64,000 nucleotides of DNA from Platerodrilus igneus (GCA_036346225.1 JARFIW010000999.1:3207001-3271000); one strand, 5' to 3'. Positions 1 through 10,765 are shown, counted from the first letter of the stretch. The notes: generated from the letters alone by a model not told the origin. Numbers and translations: made by a program.

Positions 1-364
1 AATTTGTTCACAGGTGCAATGGAGGATTGCTAAGGTCAAGGTCGAGCCATAAGGTAAGATACTTTAAAGATTAGGAGGTCTTTAAAAATTATATAGCGGT
101 TATAGAAAAAGGTTTCCGCATTAGCCTTGTACAAGGGACTTGTATTAGGTCTTCCCAGTATAAAAAAATACGGTGGCGCCTTATTTTTATTATTAGTGGT
201 TGCAATTACACCCCGACCCACAGCTCATTCTCTACCCAGAGCATATAGTTCGACTAGCCGCTTTGCCTTTGAGATTTCCTCAACTTAGAGCCACCTTCCA
301 TCTTAATTTGCCGTGGGCTCCTTTCCTAATTATCGGAATTTCTCGTTAAACAAAATCGGAATTT
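1..364. other. Unassigned sequence 3' of a minus-strand gag/protease block
   Basis: Downstream (in element direction) of the decayed protease at 365-595. I looked for the start of a reverse transcriptase on the minus strand and saw no convincing motif. It may be diverged element sequence or flanking DNA. Confidence 0.3.
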
Positions 365-595
365 AAAAGGCTTCAACGTATATAAGCAACACTTGGATGT
401 TCTGTGTATGACCTTCCTACTAAAACATCCGTCATTTGAGCTTGTTCCGGTACTACATAAAATTTAATATTTTCCACTTTAAATTATCAATTTCTAAATC
501 GGCTTTAACGTACGTTGTAACTTTTAATACTGGTTGCTGTGTTCCAAACGCGTATAAATCCTCTTTCCTTTTGTGAACCATAGGAAAATATTTAA
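365..595 (-). pseudogene. Continuation of the retropepsin-like protease, frameshifted
   Basis: Directly after the stop that ends the gag frame, another minus-strand frame reads on with retropepsin-like sequence. A stretch near 385-440 reads LVGRSYTEHPSVAY, which fits the 'GRDF..' region after the flap in Ty3/Gypsy proteases. One frameshift near 596 separates it from the active-site loop in the gag frame. Decayed and almost certainly inactive. The family assignment is from motif resemblance only. Confidence 0.5.
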
Positions 596-1684
596 TTACA
601 TTTTCCTTATTGTACATATAGCGCTTCCCATATCGATCATACTATCTAATTGATGTCCATTTACGATCACAACTCTTAAAAACTTGTTCACCGAATTTAC
701 GGTTTCTTCCTTCTCTGTATTTACTAAACTGATAGACTTCGCCTTTTCCAAATCGTTAGTATTTAAGACACGTTTTGTACAGTTCTTCGAAAAGTGACCG
801 CTTTCCTTACATTTAAAACAAGCATATAACAGACTTGTTTTTGGGCACTCCTTGGAAATGTGTCCTTTTACTGCGCAGTTGTAGCACTTTACTTGGCTCC
901 CTTCCTCTTTAATAAATTTTATCGGCTTATTTTTTGAAATGTTAACACATTTTCGACTCTGGGAACTGAATGCATTCGATTGTCGCTCGCGTGTTCCTGC
1001 AATTCGATATAATTGTACAATATCATGTAAGAGGTCATTTTCATTAAAATGTTCTTTGATTAATAAACTTGACACTATTTGTTTATTATTTAAGCCTATC
1101 ACAATCTGTTCTTTAATTTCCTCAAATGGTAACTCTAAAGCACTACATAATTTAAATTTTTCGTGAAAATAGTATTCTACTTGTTCACGTTCGTATTGCA
1201 CTCGCTTCGTCATTCTAATCCATAATGACGTTAAGCTTGGTTTTAGGTCAAAGGTTGCCTTGAATTCTTTTTCAAAATCATCCCAAGATTTGATACGATT
1301 TTTACGCACGTCGTACCAGTTCTTTGCTGCATTGATTAAATGAATACGCGCCGTTTCTAATTTTACCTGTTCTGGCCAGCGATGCAATAAAGCGCAGCTG
1401 TTTACGCGGTCTAGCCACTCCATTGCCATACTTCCACTATCACCAGAAAAATTTGAAATTGACTTATCTAAATCAGGCATGATCTGATAATGTAATTTAC
1501 CACTCGCTGTTGATGGTTCTGCTGTTTGTTGATTTTGCTGTAACGCTGTGCAAAACAACTTCTCTGTCTGTACACGATTTTGCTCTAAGGTATGCATCAT
1601 TTGTAACATTGCGCCCATTTGTTGTTGCATTAGCGTCTTAAAATCATCAGCATCCTCGCGCTGATGTTCGTTAACCTCCGCCAT
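596..1684 (-). CDS. LTR-retrotransposon Gag polyprotein with start of protease
   Basis: An open frame of about 362 codons. I start it at the ATG on the minus strand at 1684, preceded by AAAA, rather than at the upstream GTG. Residues about 90-220 have the helical capsid pattern of Retrotrans_gag (MEWLDRV, AKNWYD, SWDDFEKEF). Two CCHC zinc knuckles follow at about residues 265-300 (CYNCAVKGHISKEC and CFKCKESGHFSKNC), which bind RNA in nucleocapsid. The last residues reach the protease active-site loop, which reads DMGS instead of the usual D-T/S-G-S, so catalysis is probably lost. Gag would package element RNA in cytoplasmic particles. Layout suggests Ty3/Gypsy. The frame is unbroken, unlike most TE frames here, so this copy may be fairly recent. 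Confidence 0.85.
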   Translation of the reverse strand: MAEVNEHQREDADDFKTLMQQQMGAMLQMMHTLEQNRVQTEKLFCTALQQNQQTAEPSTASGKLHYQIMPDLDKSISNFSGDSGSMAMEWLDRVNSCALLHRWPEQVKLETARIHLINAAKNWYDVRKNRIKSWDDFEKEFKATFDLKPSLTSLWIRMTKRVQYEREQVEYYFHEKFKLCSALELPFEEIKEQIVIGLNNKQIVSSLLIKEHFNENDLLHDIVQLYRIAGTRERQSNAFSSQSRKCVNISKNKPIKFIKEEGSQVKCYNCAVKGHISKECPKTSLLYACFKCKESGHFSKNCTKRVLNTNDLEKAKSISLVNTEKEETVNSVNKFLRVVIVNGHQLDSMIDMGSAICTIRKM

Positions 1685-1990
1685 TTTTATCACACAAATG
1701 TCACAATTTTTGAAGTCTGTCTTGTAGAAAAATTTTCTCTAATTTTCAGCACGTTCGCGGGTACTTTCGCATCACACTTCTGAAATGTAAGCTCCCGGCC
1801 TAAGGAATAACACTTGGATAGGTTTACAGCAATTTATTTATATTATAATACAATTAGGTGAATCTCAACGCAGACGATGTTAGACTCCAAAGCCGCGCGG
1901 GAACTATCTGACTGGCGGCGCTGCATGCAAGTAGGTTCACTGTTACGCCATCTAATGACGCTTACACTTTAGAGGGCATCATCTTTATTC
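1685..1990 (-). other. Probable 5' leader or LTR region of the minus-strand gag element
   Basis: Upstream of gag on the minus strand. It contains an AATAAA-like string near 1840 and GC-richer sequence near 1885-1950, as expected for an LTR and leader, but I found neither a clear LTR boundary nor a second copy in the window. Position is the main argument. Confidence 0.3.
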
Positions 1991-2598
1991 GACATCAATT
2001 GGATAGGGCTTGCGATGTGAAATTAAACCCTAATAAAGACTTTATTCAACAAGAACACAGCTTACAAATTATGTTTGACAATTAATAGCTATAACTAAGG
2101 TAACAACTCATAAAGGCACAAACTAGATCTTCAGTGATCCAAAACTAATCACATCGTTATCTAGATCAAATAGAGTGCAATTTGTTATACTTGCTAAAGT
2201 TAGTATCTGATATGCATGCGGGGTATCCAAGAATGATGTATCAAGTTTTGAAGATATAGTAAAATTATTTACTGAAGATGATCAAAACAGCATTGACGTA
2301 GTGCAAAAAATTTAATTTATTATTTCAAAAAAATTTACATGGTGAAACAAATAGTATTCAGATTTTTATTTATTCTGATTATTTTCAAATTGTAGTTTTT
2401 ACATTTTGACGGTTACTTGGTATTTAGTTATAGTAAAATAAATTGAAATTTTTAGAAAATGTATATAAATAATGATGTTTGTTTAACGTACAAATACCTA
2501 GTTGTGGTATAAAAACCCAATAATACATGTTGTGTTTGCACTGATTTTTTAACAGTGCTGAAAAATATGAAAATAATGGATGTTTTTTGCAAATATAC
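1991..2598. other. No gene seen
   Basis: AT-rich sequence with only short unconvincing frames on both strands. It ends at the target site of the Penelope-like insertion. Confidence 0.6.
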
Positions 2599-2640
2599 AT
2601 TACCAGGTAATTGTCAGAGGCTTTCATGGCTGGAGTCATA

Positions 2641-2988
2641 AATATTTTTGGTTCCGGGTTGGGACCGTGTCATTTTATAAACTAAGGTCCACGATTTGCC
2701 CGCTTTTGTAAGGGGCTTCATCAGGACAAGAAAAGAAAATAAGTAATAAAATAAAAATTAATAATAAAGATAAGAATGATAATATTAAGTAGACAAATTA
2801 AAGTGTAAAAAGTAGAGTTGCTCCTGAACTAGCAGACTCACTAGCCCATTCAAAGCGAAAAGGTGTCTTGTGGCAAGGTAGCTGGTGAAAGTAGCAAAAG
2901 TGGTAGTTTATAAAGGGCGAGAACTTGATGCATGAGCGATCATGAATAGAGAGGGGTGTCGTAGCGGATCAGTGAACGTCACAGTTCC
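2641..2988 (-). repeat. Left inverted arm of the Penelope-like pair
   Basis: Reverse complement of 3460-3808 with scattered mismatches. It belongs to the minus-strand copy and contains the pLTR-like 3' end, with a GCCC/GGGC stem candidate near 2695-2720. Confidence 0.9.
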
Positions 2989-3051
2989 GCTGTTGTGAAC
3001 ATAGGCTTGTTTTCCAAATGGGGGAATGGTAGTAGCCTTTGTTTTTGTTTA

Positions 3052-3452
3052 GATTATTAGAATTTTTATTGATTTCTATGGATTCTCTAATTTTTCTATT
3101 GTAGAAAAATGGAATTCTGGCAAGTAGTTTCATCCTGTCAAACTTATTGGTATGGCCTGTTTCATGTTAGTGTTCGGCCACCGCTGAGAGATTGTACTGG
3201 CTTGTTCTTAAGCATCGCTTATGCTCGATTAGTCTAGTCTGTACTGACCGTTTTGTTTTTCCAATGTATTTTAAACCGCAGCTGCAAGGTATACTATATA
3301 CGCATGGGGCTTTAAGACTATTTTCGGAATCTTTTGGGGTTGGTAGAATTTGTGAAATTTTATTGGTGGGTTTATAGATTGTTTTGATGTTGTGTTTACG
3401 TAGAATTTTACCAATTCGGTCTGATACTCTGTGTATATATGGAAGGATTGCT
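3052..3452 (-). pseudogene. GIY-YIG endonuclease domain of a Penelope-like element, decayed
   Basis: The minus strand from about 3452 downward reads as the C-terminal end of PLE reverse transcriptase plus its GIY-YIG nuclease. Visible motifs are VYSIPCSCG, then YIGKTKRSVQTRLIEHK, then AEH...ETGH, then a RKIRESIEI block. In PLEs this domain nicks target DNA for target-primed reverse transcription. A TAA follows AEH, and no N-terminal part is present, so this is a dead fragment. The CxC inside VYSIPCSCG is the usual PLE Cys pair. Confidence 0.85.
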
Positions 3453-3459
3453 AAAGATT

Positions 3460-3808
3460 GGAACTGTGACGTTCACTGATCCGCTATGACACTCCTCTCT
3501 ATTCATGATCACTCATGCATCAAGTTCTCGCCCTATATAAACTACCACTTTTGCTACTTTTACCAGTTACCTTGCCACAAGACACCTTTTAGCTTTGAAT
3601 GGGCTAGTGAGTCTGCTAGTTCAGGAGTAACTGTACTCTTTACACTTTAATTTGTCTACTTAATATCATCATTCTTATCTTCATTATTAATTTTTATTTT
3701 ATTACTTATTTTCTTTTTTTGTCCCGATGAAGCCCCTTACAAAAGCGGGCAAAACGTCGACCTTAGTTTATAAAATGAACGATACCAACCCGGAACAATA
3801 AATATTTA
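3460..3808 (+). repeat. Right inverted arm of the Penelope-like pair
   Basis: Plus-strand copy of the element's 3' end, joined directly to the 5' side of the minus-strand copy at about 3459/3460. It ends two bases before the right 12-bp target duplication. Confidence 0.9.
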
Positions 3809-3822
3809 TAATTACCAGGTAA

Positions 3823-6309
3823 GTCAGAAACAGTGTTACAGGCGGAATAGCTACTAAGTATATAGTTTTTATTAAAAGTATAAAATGGGGGCGGCCTGTA
3901 AAACCGGTACTAGCTAGCGGAAGGTCGTGGATCATATAGAGGGTTAAAATTTTGCAGACAGGGCTAAATTAATATATAATATACTACAAAAAATTTGGCA
4001 CTTACCTTTCATAAATATTGCTGCTTAATTACAATTACCAATGGCGCCAGGCAAGTCGAGAATGTCCAAATGTTCATGCAAAACCTTGAGAGACTTGTCA
4101 TCCCAACTAGGACAATTGTTTCTTTTAATCAATTCTTTTCTTCTTGACTACTTATGCAACTTTCATGATAAAAAAATAAAAAAAACTATTGACTTAATCA
4201 ACGGCAAACAAAAACTATTTAATTAACAGAGCAATAAACGTGAACCTCTTACATTCATTGATTTTAATTTAGAAATTTAATTTAATGGGTGAATATGGAA
4301 TTATGATAATTTTGCGTACATAAGTAATTCCCAACCACTTTATATGGAAGAAACTTATCTTATAAATTTTACACTAAATTAATCCTACGTTTATGACCAA
4401 CACGTCCTAACAAATAAATTAACTAAAAATTGGTGCTGCTAACTTAACTATAAAAACTTACTTACTAAAAATCGTCAATTGGTTGATGGTTTGCCTTCCA
4501 ATGCAGAACAGCTCTTAAATTGGGGGAGAGAATTTCGCTTGTTGCTCTTGTTTCTTGCAATTACTAAATAATTCAACGGCACACGAACCCGGCAGAATCT
4601 TGTTGAGCTTAACTTAACTTGTGTATCACATGCAGAAAAGTTTTTTATTATTACTTTATATTACTATAAATCCGTGAACATACGGGCGTAACCCTCGCGA
4701 ACTGGAAGAGTTAATTACTCCTTTCCAATTTCACTATCGTGATACTAAGTGCAATATCATATCTGTGATGCCGGAGAACGCTACCCGCAAACTTCTCTGA
4801 CTACGTGTCTTTCTACCTTTTGATAACAGACAACTCCATTGGAATCTCCCGTCTTTTGGCTAAAGCCTTAAGTTATATATTAATCCCTACTTTAACCATT
4901 ATTTACGTCATATTTCTGTTATCCAATGGCTTAACAGAACCTCCCAAAAACAAGATTTCAGAAACCCAAATCCAACCCCTTTCAAGATGAGGGTCACAAA
5001 AAGCAATTATTTTTCTAAGGGTTTAACTATGTTGTATCTTCTTAGAATTTGAATTATTGAATTGTGGACCATACCCATTGGCGACAGTTGTCTGCCATTA
5101 ACAAAAGACCGGTTAACCCACTTGAGCCGAAATGGATTTAAATACAATGGATGTCTCCAGACTACTTAATATTACTTGCAATCTTTGAACAAATCAAATT
5201 GAAAATAGTTTGGTTATTTATAATGTTTCGTTTTCTGTAACCCTTGTCAAACAACGAAATTATTAAGAAGATTAAGTTTTCCAACTGAAAATTGCTTTTC
5301 TTTGTTTACGTTAAAAGGTACTATGCCATTTAAATTTATCAGATTCATCAATCTATAATCGACATAAGCTTTAAAAGGGTTATTGTATTGGATTTGCAAG
5401 GTAGGACCATTAAATTATGATGACTGCCACTGGACTTTATAATATTTAAGCCTAAAGCTATTTCTAAACCTGGTCTTTATTGTACGGGATGCTAACTAAA
5501 ATATAAAAGTAATTTATTATGAAATTCTTGCCTATAAGTTATACAAGTTAATGAAATTTAATTAATCAATTAATCTGTTTATTAGTTAACATTTCAAAAT
5601 AATGTTACAACAGTTTGTCTAATTGAACATTAAGCATACTCCAACTTACGTCACAAACGACAACTAGAGAATGTTGTAGATTATGCTATTCTTTAAACAT
5701 GGTTTTCTAACATTTTATATTCATTATACCATAGCCACAGTTACATTCTTAAATTATTGGGTGATTAAAATAGAACGAACATCGTGGATAGCATGAGCAT
5801 GCTGTAGTAGAAATTCACACCATAATCGTTTACGTTAAGAATATGTGGCATGCTAGTGTACCTCGTGTATATTTGTAATTCTAGTAAATAACAAACCACA
5901 TTAAATTGTTAAATACCTTTATTAATCTTAACTTAATAGGTCAGAAGTTGCAGTGAATTTGTGACATTTATCTATTTATAAAAGTAGAATAACCACTGAC
6001 TATTGCTGTGTTGACAATAATAATATGCATGTTCCACATACTAACAACTAAAATCCTAATATATCACATCCCCTCCACACCACACATGGTCAATAACAAG
6101 AAAAAACAAAGGCAGTAAAACCAAAACAGTTGTAAATTAAGTATACTAGGGGCTTAATATTTTTGCGCAACTTATAAGGTTCACTAGGCATCTTTTGCCC
6201 AGCATCCTTCCCACTAGATACATTTTCACAAGTTCCGCTGTCTACATCCGTGTCCCTGTGTCCCGTTTCACTGCAAGCAATACTGGCACATAATACTTAA
6301 TAATAATAT
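3823..6309. other. No gene seen
   Basis: About 2.5 kb of AT-rich sequence. The short open frames (for example at 4041 and 4805) have no recognisable motifs. The last few hundred bases may be the 3' untranslated part of the minus-strand LINE that begins at 6310, but I cannot mark its end. Confidence 0.55.
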
Positions 6310-7287
6310 TTATTTAAAGGAGGTAATTCTAATATTACAATACATTAAGAATAGAAAATAAAAAGAACATGCTTTCCGTTTAAAAGATATAAATGTATTA
6401 CAGTCTCGAATATTTTTTGGTAAAGTACTATATTTAATCAGACCTTTAAAGAATATTGAATTCCTAGTCTTTTTCAATTTGGCCCTTGCAACATATAAAT
6501 TGCCTTGTGATCTAGTTTCGTGGCTATGTATTTGGTTAACATAAACAATAAACTCATCAAAATATCTTGGCATTAATCCATTAATAATTTTAAAAATAAA
6601 TATCATTGTTAAATATTCAATTTTTTCAATAACCGATAACCATTCTAGGGTGCTTAACATTTTTTGAATATTAGTCCTTTTGCTACATTCCAGTATGATT
6701 CTTAAACCTCTGTTCTGTAGTTTTTGAAGAGTACTTGATTTATTTTGGTCAAATAAATATAGTATTGTTGCGCAGTAGTCAAAATGTGGTTGAATGATTG
6801 TTTTGTAGACTGTAATTTTAGTTCTTAAAGACAATTTAGGTGCTAATCTTGAGAAGAAATATAGTTTTTGTGTAATTTTATTTTTAACATAATCAAAGTG
6901 ATTTTTAAATGTTAAAGTACTATCTAACACAATACCTAAATACTTAGTTTGTTTAACAATTTGTAATATTTCATCACCAATCTTCAATGTAATAGCATTT
7001 CTATCAAGTTTATTTAATTTATTAGTATTTCCAACAACCATTGCCACAGTTTTGCTTGTATTAAGTTTCAACTTGTTCGTTTGAAGGTACTTATAAATTT
7101 TATCCAAGCTATTCATTTTATTTGTTGCTGTTTGTATATCAGACTCTTTGATTACAAGTAGGGTATCATCAGCATATAGATTAACAAATTCACATTCGTG
7201 GTCAATACTCTGAAAATCATTTAAATACAAAATAAATAACAACGGTCCTATGATGCTTCCTTGAGGGACACCATTTCTTACTAGCAC
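6310..7287 (-). pseudogene. LINE reverse transcriptase, catalytic palm and C-terminal half
   Basis: A 325-codon open stretch begins at the motif NGVPQGSIIGPLLFILYLND, followed by the catalytic LYADDTLL. Later blocks TKYLGIVLDSTLTF and IVYKTIIQPHFDYC are the connection and thumb-like motifs of Jockey/CR1/I-group LINE proteins. The enzyme would copy element RNA at a nicked chromosomal site. The frame is clean to its stop, but its N-terminal continuation at 7326 is separated by a stop and a frameshift. Confidence 0.85.
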
Positions 7288-7325
7288 AGCACTGAACTAG
7301 ATGTTGAATTTCCTACTTTCGTTTT

Positions 7326-7580
7326 TTATCTTCTATTTGACAGGTAGTCATCCAACCATTTTATCACTGTTCCACCAATGCTGTAGTGTTGTAACTTAGT
7401 CAATAATAATTCTTTGTTAATTGTCTCAAATGTGCTTTTAAGGTCTAAGAACACAGCAAGTTTGTACTCATCATGATCAATGTATCGCTTCCACTTACTA
7501 AAAGTTAACTGAATAGCAGTTTCACAAGAGTACTTAGATCTAAAACCTGATCGATAACAATTCAATAACTGCTTGCTGTC
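7326..7580 (-). pseudogene. LINE reverse transcriptase, fingers region
   Basis: Reads SGFRSKYSCETAIQL and then AVFLDLKSTFETINKELLL, the first catalytic-Asp block (usually DLKKAFDT). It runs into the following palm segment after one nonsense codon and a frameshift. Its upstream side stops at the target duplication CACAT (7581-7585) of the inserted LTR. Confidence 0.85.
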
Positions 7581-7585
7581 CACAT

Positions 7586-7987
7586 TGTTCGGTCTCTTTG
7601 TCGCACGTTTGCGTGGTTAATTTTAAGTTATTTTAAATTTGTAGTTGTAAAATCAAATAGTAAAATTGTCATCCCTTGTTCTCTTATATCCTGTCGTAAA
7701 AATTCCTTGTGTATGTGTAAATAAGTTGACTAAGGGTAGTAGTGAACAAACACTTTCTTATGGATATTGAAGCAGAACAGTCGGTTTTTCGTTCGGTAAC
7801 GTGAGTTAGTCAAGTGCCGCCGACTTTATCGATAAACCCCTAAAAAACACAGTGCAAGTGCAAAGTAACACGGACTAAATCTCGCATACAGTCCACTTAG
7901 TTGAAGGAATAGGAACTGCAGCTTAGAACAACAAAAAACCGTGGACGTAAGTCGATGTACAAAGTTAAGACCCCCCCGTGCTGAACA
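7586..7987. mobile_element. Solo LTR (402 bp) inside the LINE reverse transcriptase
   Basis: Begins TGTTC and ends GAACA, and is flanked by exact 5-bp duplications CACAT at 7581-7585 and 7988-7992. Taking out the LTR plus one CACAT rejoins the LINE frame without loss. The 5-bp duplication and TG..CA ends fit Gypsy or BEL/Pao; I cannot tell which. No internal region remains, so this is the product of LTR-LTR recombination. Orientation is not certain. Confidence 0.9.
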
Positions 7988-7992
7988 CACAT

Positions 7993-8177
7993 AGTTTATT
8001 AATTGGTTATATACAGCAATTTCTAAAATATTTTCAATACAAGAAAGTGTGTTTATTGGCTTGTATTCGCTTGCTAATGTGGTGTTTTGAACTTTTGGAA
8101 TAGGAATTACTGTACTACATTTTAGCTTGGTTGGAAAACTGCCAGTTCTTAAGGAGGAGTTGACCAGATGAAGAAGA
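7993..8177 (-). pseudogene. LINE reverse transcriptase, N-terminal segment
   Basis: Reads LVNSSLRTGSFPTKLK and then VIPIPKV...EYKPINTLSCIENILE, the conserved first block of non-LTR reverse transcriptases (usually YRPISLL). Bounded at 8178 by the ACAT duplication of the family-A LTR and at 7992 by the CACAT duplication of the other LTR. Confidence 0.85.
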
Positions 8178-8181
8178 ACAT

Positions 8182-8809
8182 TGTTACATTCCAAATTTGG
8201 AAATGTACACTTGTAAATTTGTGAGTAAATTCCCGCCATTATTTCAAAATAAACTTGTTAATTTTCGCCATCCCGGACAGTTGCGTCGGCGCAAAAGAAT
8301 GCGCAGGCGCGGAGTGAGTGGGCAAGTGCGCGGTGTGACATAGTAAGTAAGTAGATTTATTGCATTTGCATGACGTTATTAGCCACGAGACGTCGAACGA
8401 TAACGTTTACCTGTGTTGTGTTTTTTGTGTTTTCTATTTTTTAGGATGTAGGTTCCTCCTTATCTTGCCTTATCGTTCCTTACCTGGTTGCTCCTATCGT
8501 ACCGCTATGAACGACAAAAGAGGAAGACAAATAAATTTGGATTCAATAATGGCATGACGCTACTCACCCTAAAACAACAACAAGGAGATGTTCTGAGATT
8601 AACTGCAAGGCACGTGTTAAGTGAGTACTTTGTTTTACTTTTGTGTAAAAATAAGAATTGTATCATTGTAAACGTGTTTCGTATTTGATACAATTTGATA
8701 CGCAATTATGTCATAATATTAACTATCGTGCAATATTAGGAAACGTGGACCATGGCAGTGGTGCCAAACATAACAGTGGTGCTGAATACGTACTCGGGAA
8801 AATGTAACA
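8182..8809 (+). mobile_element. Solo LTR, family A copy 1 (628 bp)
   Basis: Starts TGTTACATTCC and ends TGTAACA, with the 4-bp duplication ACAT at 8178-8181 and 8810-8813. Removing it joins 8814-8901 to 8177 in one LINE frame. The body matches other family-A LTRs at 12230, 17593, 22798, 28134, 43677 and 53608, including the segment around 8270-8300 with GTTGCGTCGGCGCAAAAGAA. The short open frames inside it are not genes. Confidence 0.9.
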
Positions 8810-8813
8810 ACAT

Positions 8814-8901
8814 GCCCAATTGCTTTAATTCCTTTTGTGTATACTGTATCTGACCAGTTACACTTGTTACATAGATTATGTACAATTTTTTTATATATCA
8901 T
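8814..8901 (-). pseudogene. LINE reverse transcriptase, most upstream surviving piece
   Basis: On the minus strand this reads ...YTKGIKAIGH and continues in frame into VLLHLVNSS on the other side of the LTR insertion. It shows the LINE once extended further 5'. It is cut at about 8904 by a different LINE's 3' end. Confidence 0.6.
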
Positions 8902-8905
8902 GTAA

Positions 8906-9125
8906 GGCTCATCATCATCATCATTGGGTCTTCAGTTCTAGAACTAGTTGAACGCATACCCTCATTGTTTCCTAGTCTGAAGCAACCTACACATTTCCCT
9001 GAAATTTGCACAGTCTGCATCTATCACTATCTGTGTGCGAAAGTCTGATCTTGGTCTACCTCTACCTCTCTTTTCCTATCTCTGCCTGTAATATCCCGTA
9101 CTATTCCCCAGAAATGCCTTCAAAC
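8906..9125 (-). mobile_element. 3' end of an endonuclease-type LINE (same family as 35.7-40.7 kb)
   Basis: On the minus strand it reads a GRGRPRSDF-like block and ends with an (ATG)n tail visible as CAT repeats near 8910-8924. The same block and tail occur on the plus strand near 40490-40690. It is strongly 5'-truncated, as usual for LINE insertions, and lies directly upstream of the other LINE. Confidence 0.75.
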
Positions 9126-10765
9126 GTATTATTTAAAGGTTTTAACATTATCTAAATCAATATCAAAATTCCTAAGTAATTCACCAACAGTAGTTTTATC
9201 TTCTGTGTTTCTATCAGTGTATGGATTACCATTAGATTCTTGAACATTTAGTATTATAATATTTCGTGATCAATTTTGCATATCAATCGTTTCTTCTACT
9301 GTAAATCTTCTATTTTTTGTTCAAGAATAATTAATTTATTTAAAAATTCCTGAATTCTAAATAAATCTTTCTCATATCCATCACATACAAATATTAATTT
9401 TCGCTTACTAAGCTTCAGACATCTAATTTCTGTCTCAGTTATCGGAGTAGTCTTTACACAGATGATTACTGCAGTGATTGCAATCATATAAATAATCTGA
9501 TTTTACTGAACATTAATTACGGTTTTGCATCTCAAACAATAAAGCTACTTCTGTAATCAGAAAAAGAAATTATTTAATTCGTGTTGAGCATGATTTAAAG
9601 TAATTTTTTAATTCTTATTTATCTTGCAGATGTTTGTTGGCATTACAAGATACTTAACGTAACATCTGCATAAATGGATATCAACTTAGTGTCTTTACAA
9701 GAAACTAATAGTAAATTGTCACAGCAAAATGCTTAGTAAAATTAACATCGCTCTCTTAGTAGCACGTTAATTATTAAATTTAAATAGTTCAATATAATTT
9801 TAAAAATTGCCATTATTTAGGAATTGGGAACAAAACTGAAAAAATATCAAGAGTAAATTTTTTGTTTAATCTGTCAACTGTTCATTGTTTATCTTACTAA
9901 TTATTATGAATAAAGTTAAAATTCTAATTGTTAGTAATAATTTTGCATTCTGGAATTAACTGACTCGGATAAATTGATTAAATTGTACTGTATAAAGGGA
10001 GGTATACTGAATGACACACACAAAATAAAATATTCCTACCAATTGTTGTATCCGGATGGATCCTAACTGCTGCTTTGTAGCAGATATTATTCTAAAATCT
10101 TAGTGCCTACAAACTGCAGCAATTGGTAGTGGACGTGAATATCACATCATTCACCGAATACATAACATAAGTAAACAATAGAAAATTTTAAAATGAGAAC
10201 TTTGGATGTTGGTTGTATATTAATTAGCGTGGCATTCATACACGAGCGTGATATCAATCTATTCTACACAAAACAGGACCTATCACACAAGTGGATATTT
10301 TGCACAAGATCACAACACAGCCAGTTTATAATGAGTAGAAATATCTATATTACAGCTAGTGGTTTCTAAAATTAATAAAAATGAAAACAACTTAGAATTT
10401 ACTTCAAAACACAACATTAATGTTATGAGATTTGACTGTGAATAAAGTATAACCGGGCTTATTTTTATAGAAGAAAATATTCTTATTTTTGTATGTTAAA
10501 TCCTCCGTTGACATGAGTCAAGTTGTTAAACGTTCTTTATGTAGATATTATATTAGTAAAATCTGAACTTATTTGTAAGTTAAATGTGTATTAAATAACT
10601 ATTGTGTTCTTTAGGATATGATACTGCTAAAAAGAGTTTTGACTATTGATTATATGTTTGTCTAATTAAATAATATTTGCTAACGATTAGATGACATTAA
10701 ATAAAAGGTAGTCAATGCCTTACCTTTCAAACTAACCCTTGTTCCTCTAATACATATATTTTCAG
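9126..10765. other. No gene seen; probably intron of DPH6
   Basis: I searched the plus strand for the N-terminal DPH6 motifs (SGGKDS and CGEGGEYET) and did not find them. The sequence is AT-rich and ends in a polypyrimidine/AG acceptor at 10765, so it most likely belongs to the intron before the first visible DPH6 exon. Confidence 0.5.

Larger units (their letters stand above)
2611..3810. mobile_element. Penelope-like element: two 3' ends in head-to-head inverted arrangement
   Basis: A 1.2-kb insertion bounded by the same 12 bases, ATTACCAGGTAA, at 2599-2610 and 3811-3822, a direct repeat of the size Penelope-like elements (PLEs) make. Inside, a minus-strand copy (about 2611-3459) carries a GIY-YIG endonuclease region and the element's 3' end. 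A plus-strand copy of just the 3' end (3460-3808) abuts it, giving inverted arms of about 348 bp. PLEs often integrate as partly inverted, truncated units, which fits. No reverse-transcriptase part remains. Strong for PLE, moderate for the single-event reading. Confidence 0.85.
6310..8901 (-). mobile_element. LINE (Jockey/CR1-type non-LTR retrotransposon), 5'-truncated, split by two LTRs
   Basis: A minus-strand reverse transcriptase is recognisable in pieces: 8814-8901, 7993-8177, 7326-7580 and 6310-7287. The gaps at 7586-7987 and 8182-8809 are LTRs with exact target duplications, so the LINE was there first. The palm YADD motif and a long C-terminal region of Jockey/CR1 style are present. 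The apurinic endonuclease half is missing. One nonsense codon and one frameshift lie near 7290-7325. Confidence 0.85.

Noticed and set aside
36..221. 61-codon minus-strand frame
   Set aside because: No motif and no codon signal; AT-rich chance frame.
2690..2725. An active hammerhead ribozyme
   Set aside because: The conserved G of the GAAA core is absent in both arms; only a decayed relic is claimed in findings.
5030..5160. Minus-strand VNRSFVNGRQLS, faintly like a paired-box start
   Set aside because: Only a dozen residues resemble the paired domain and nothing follows; chance similarity is likely.
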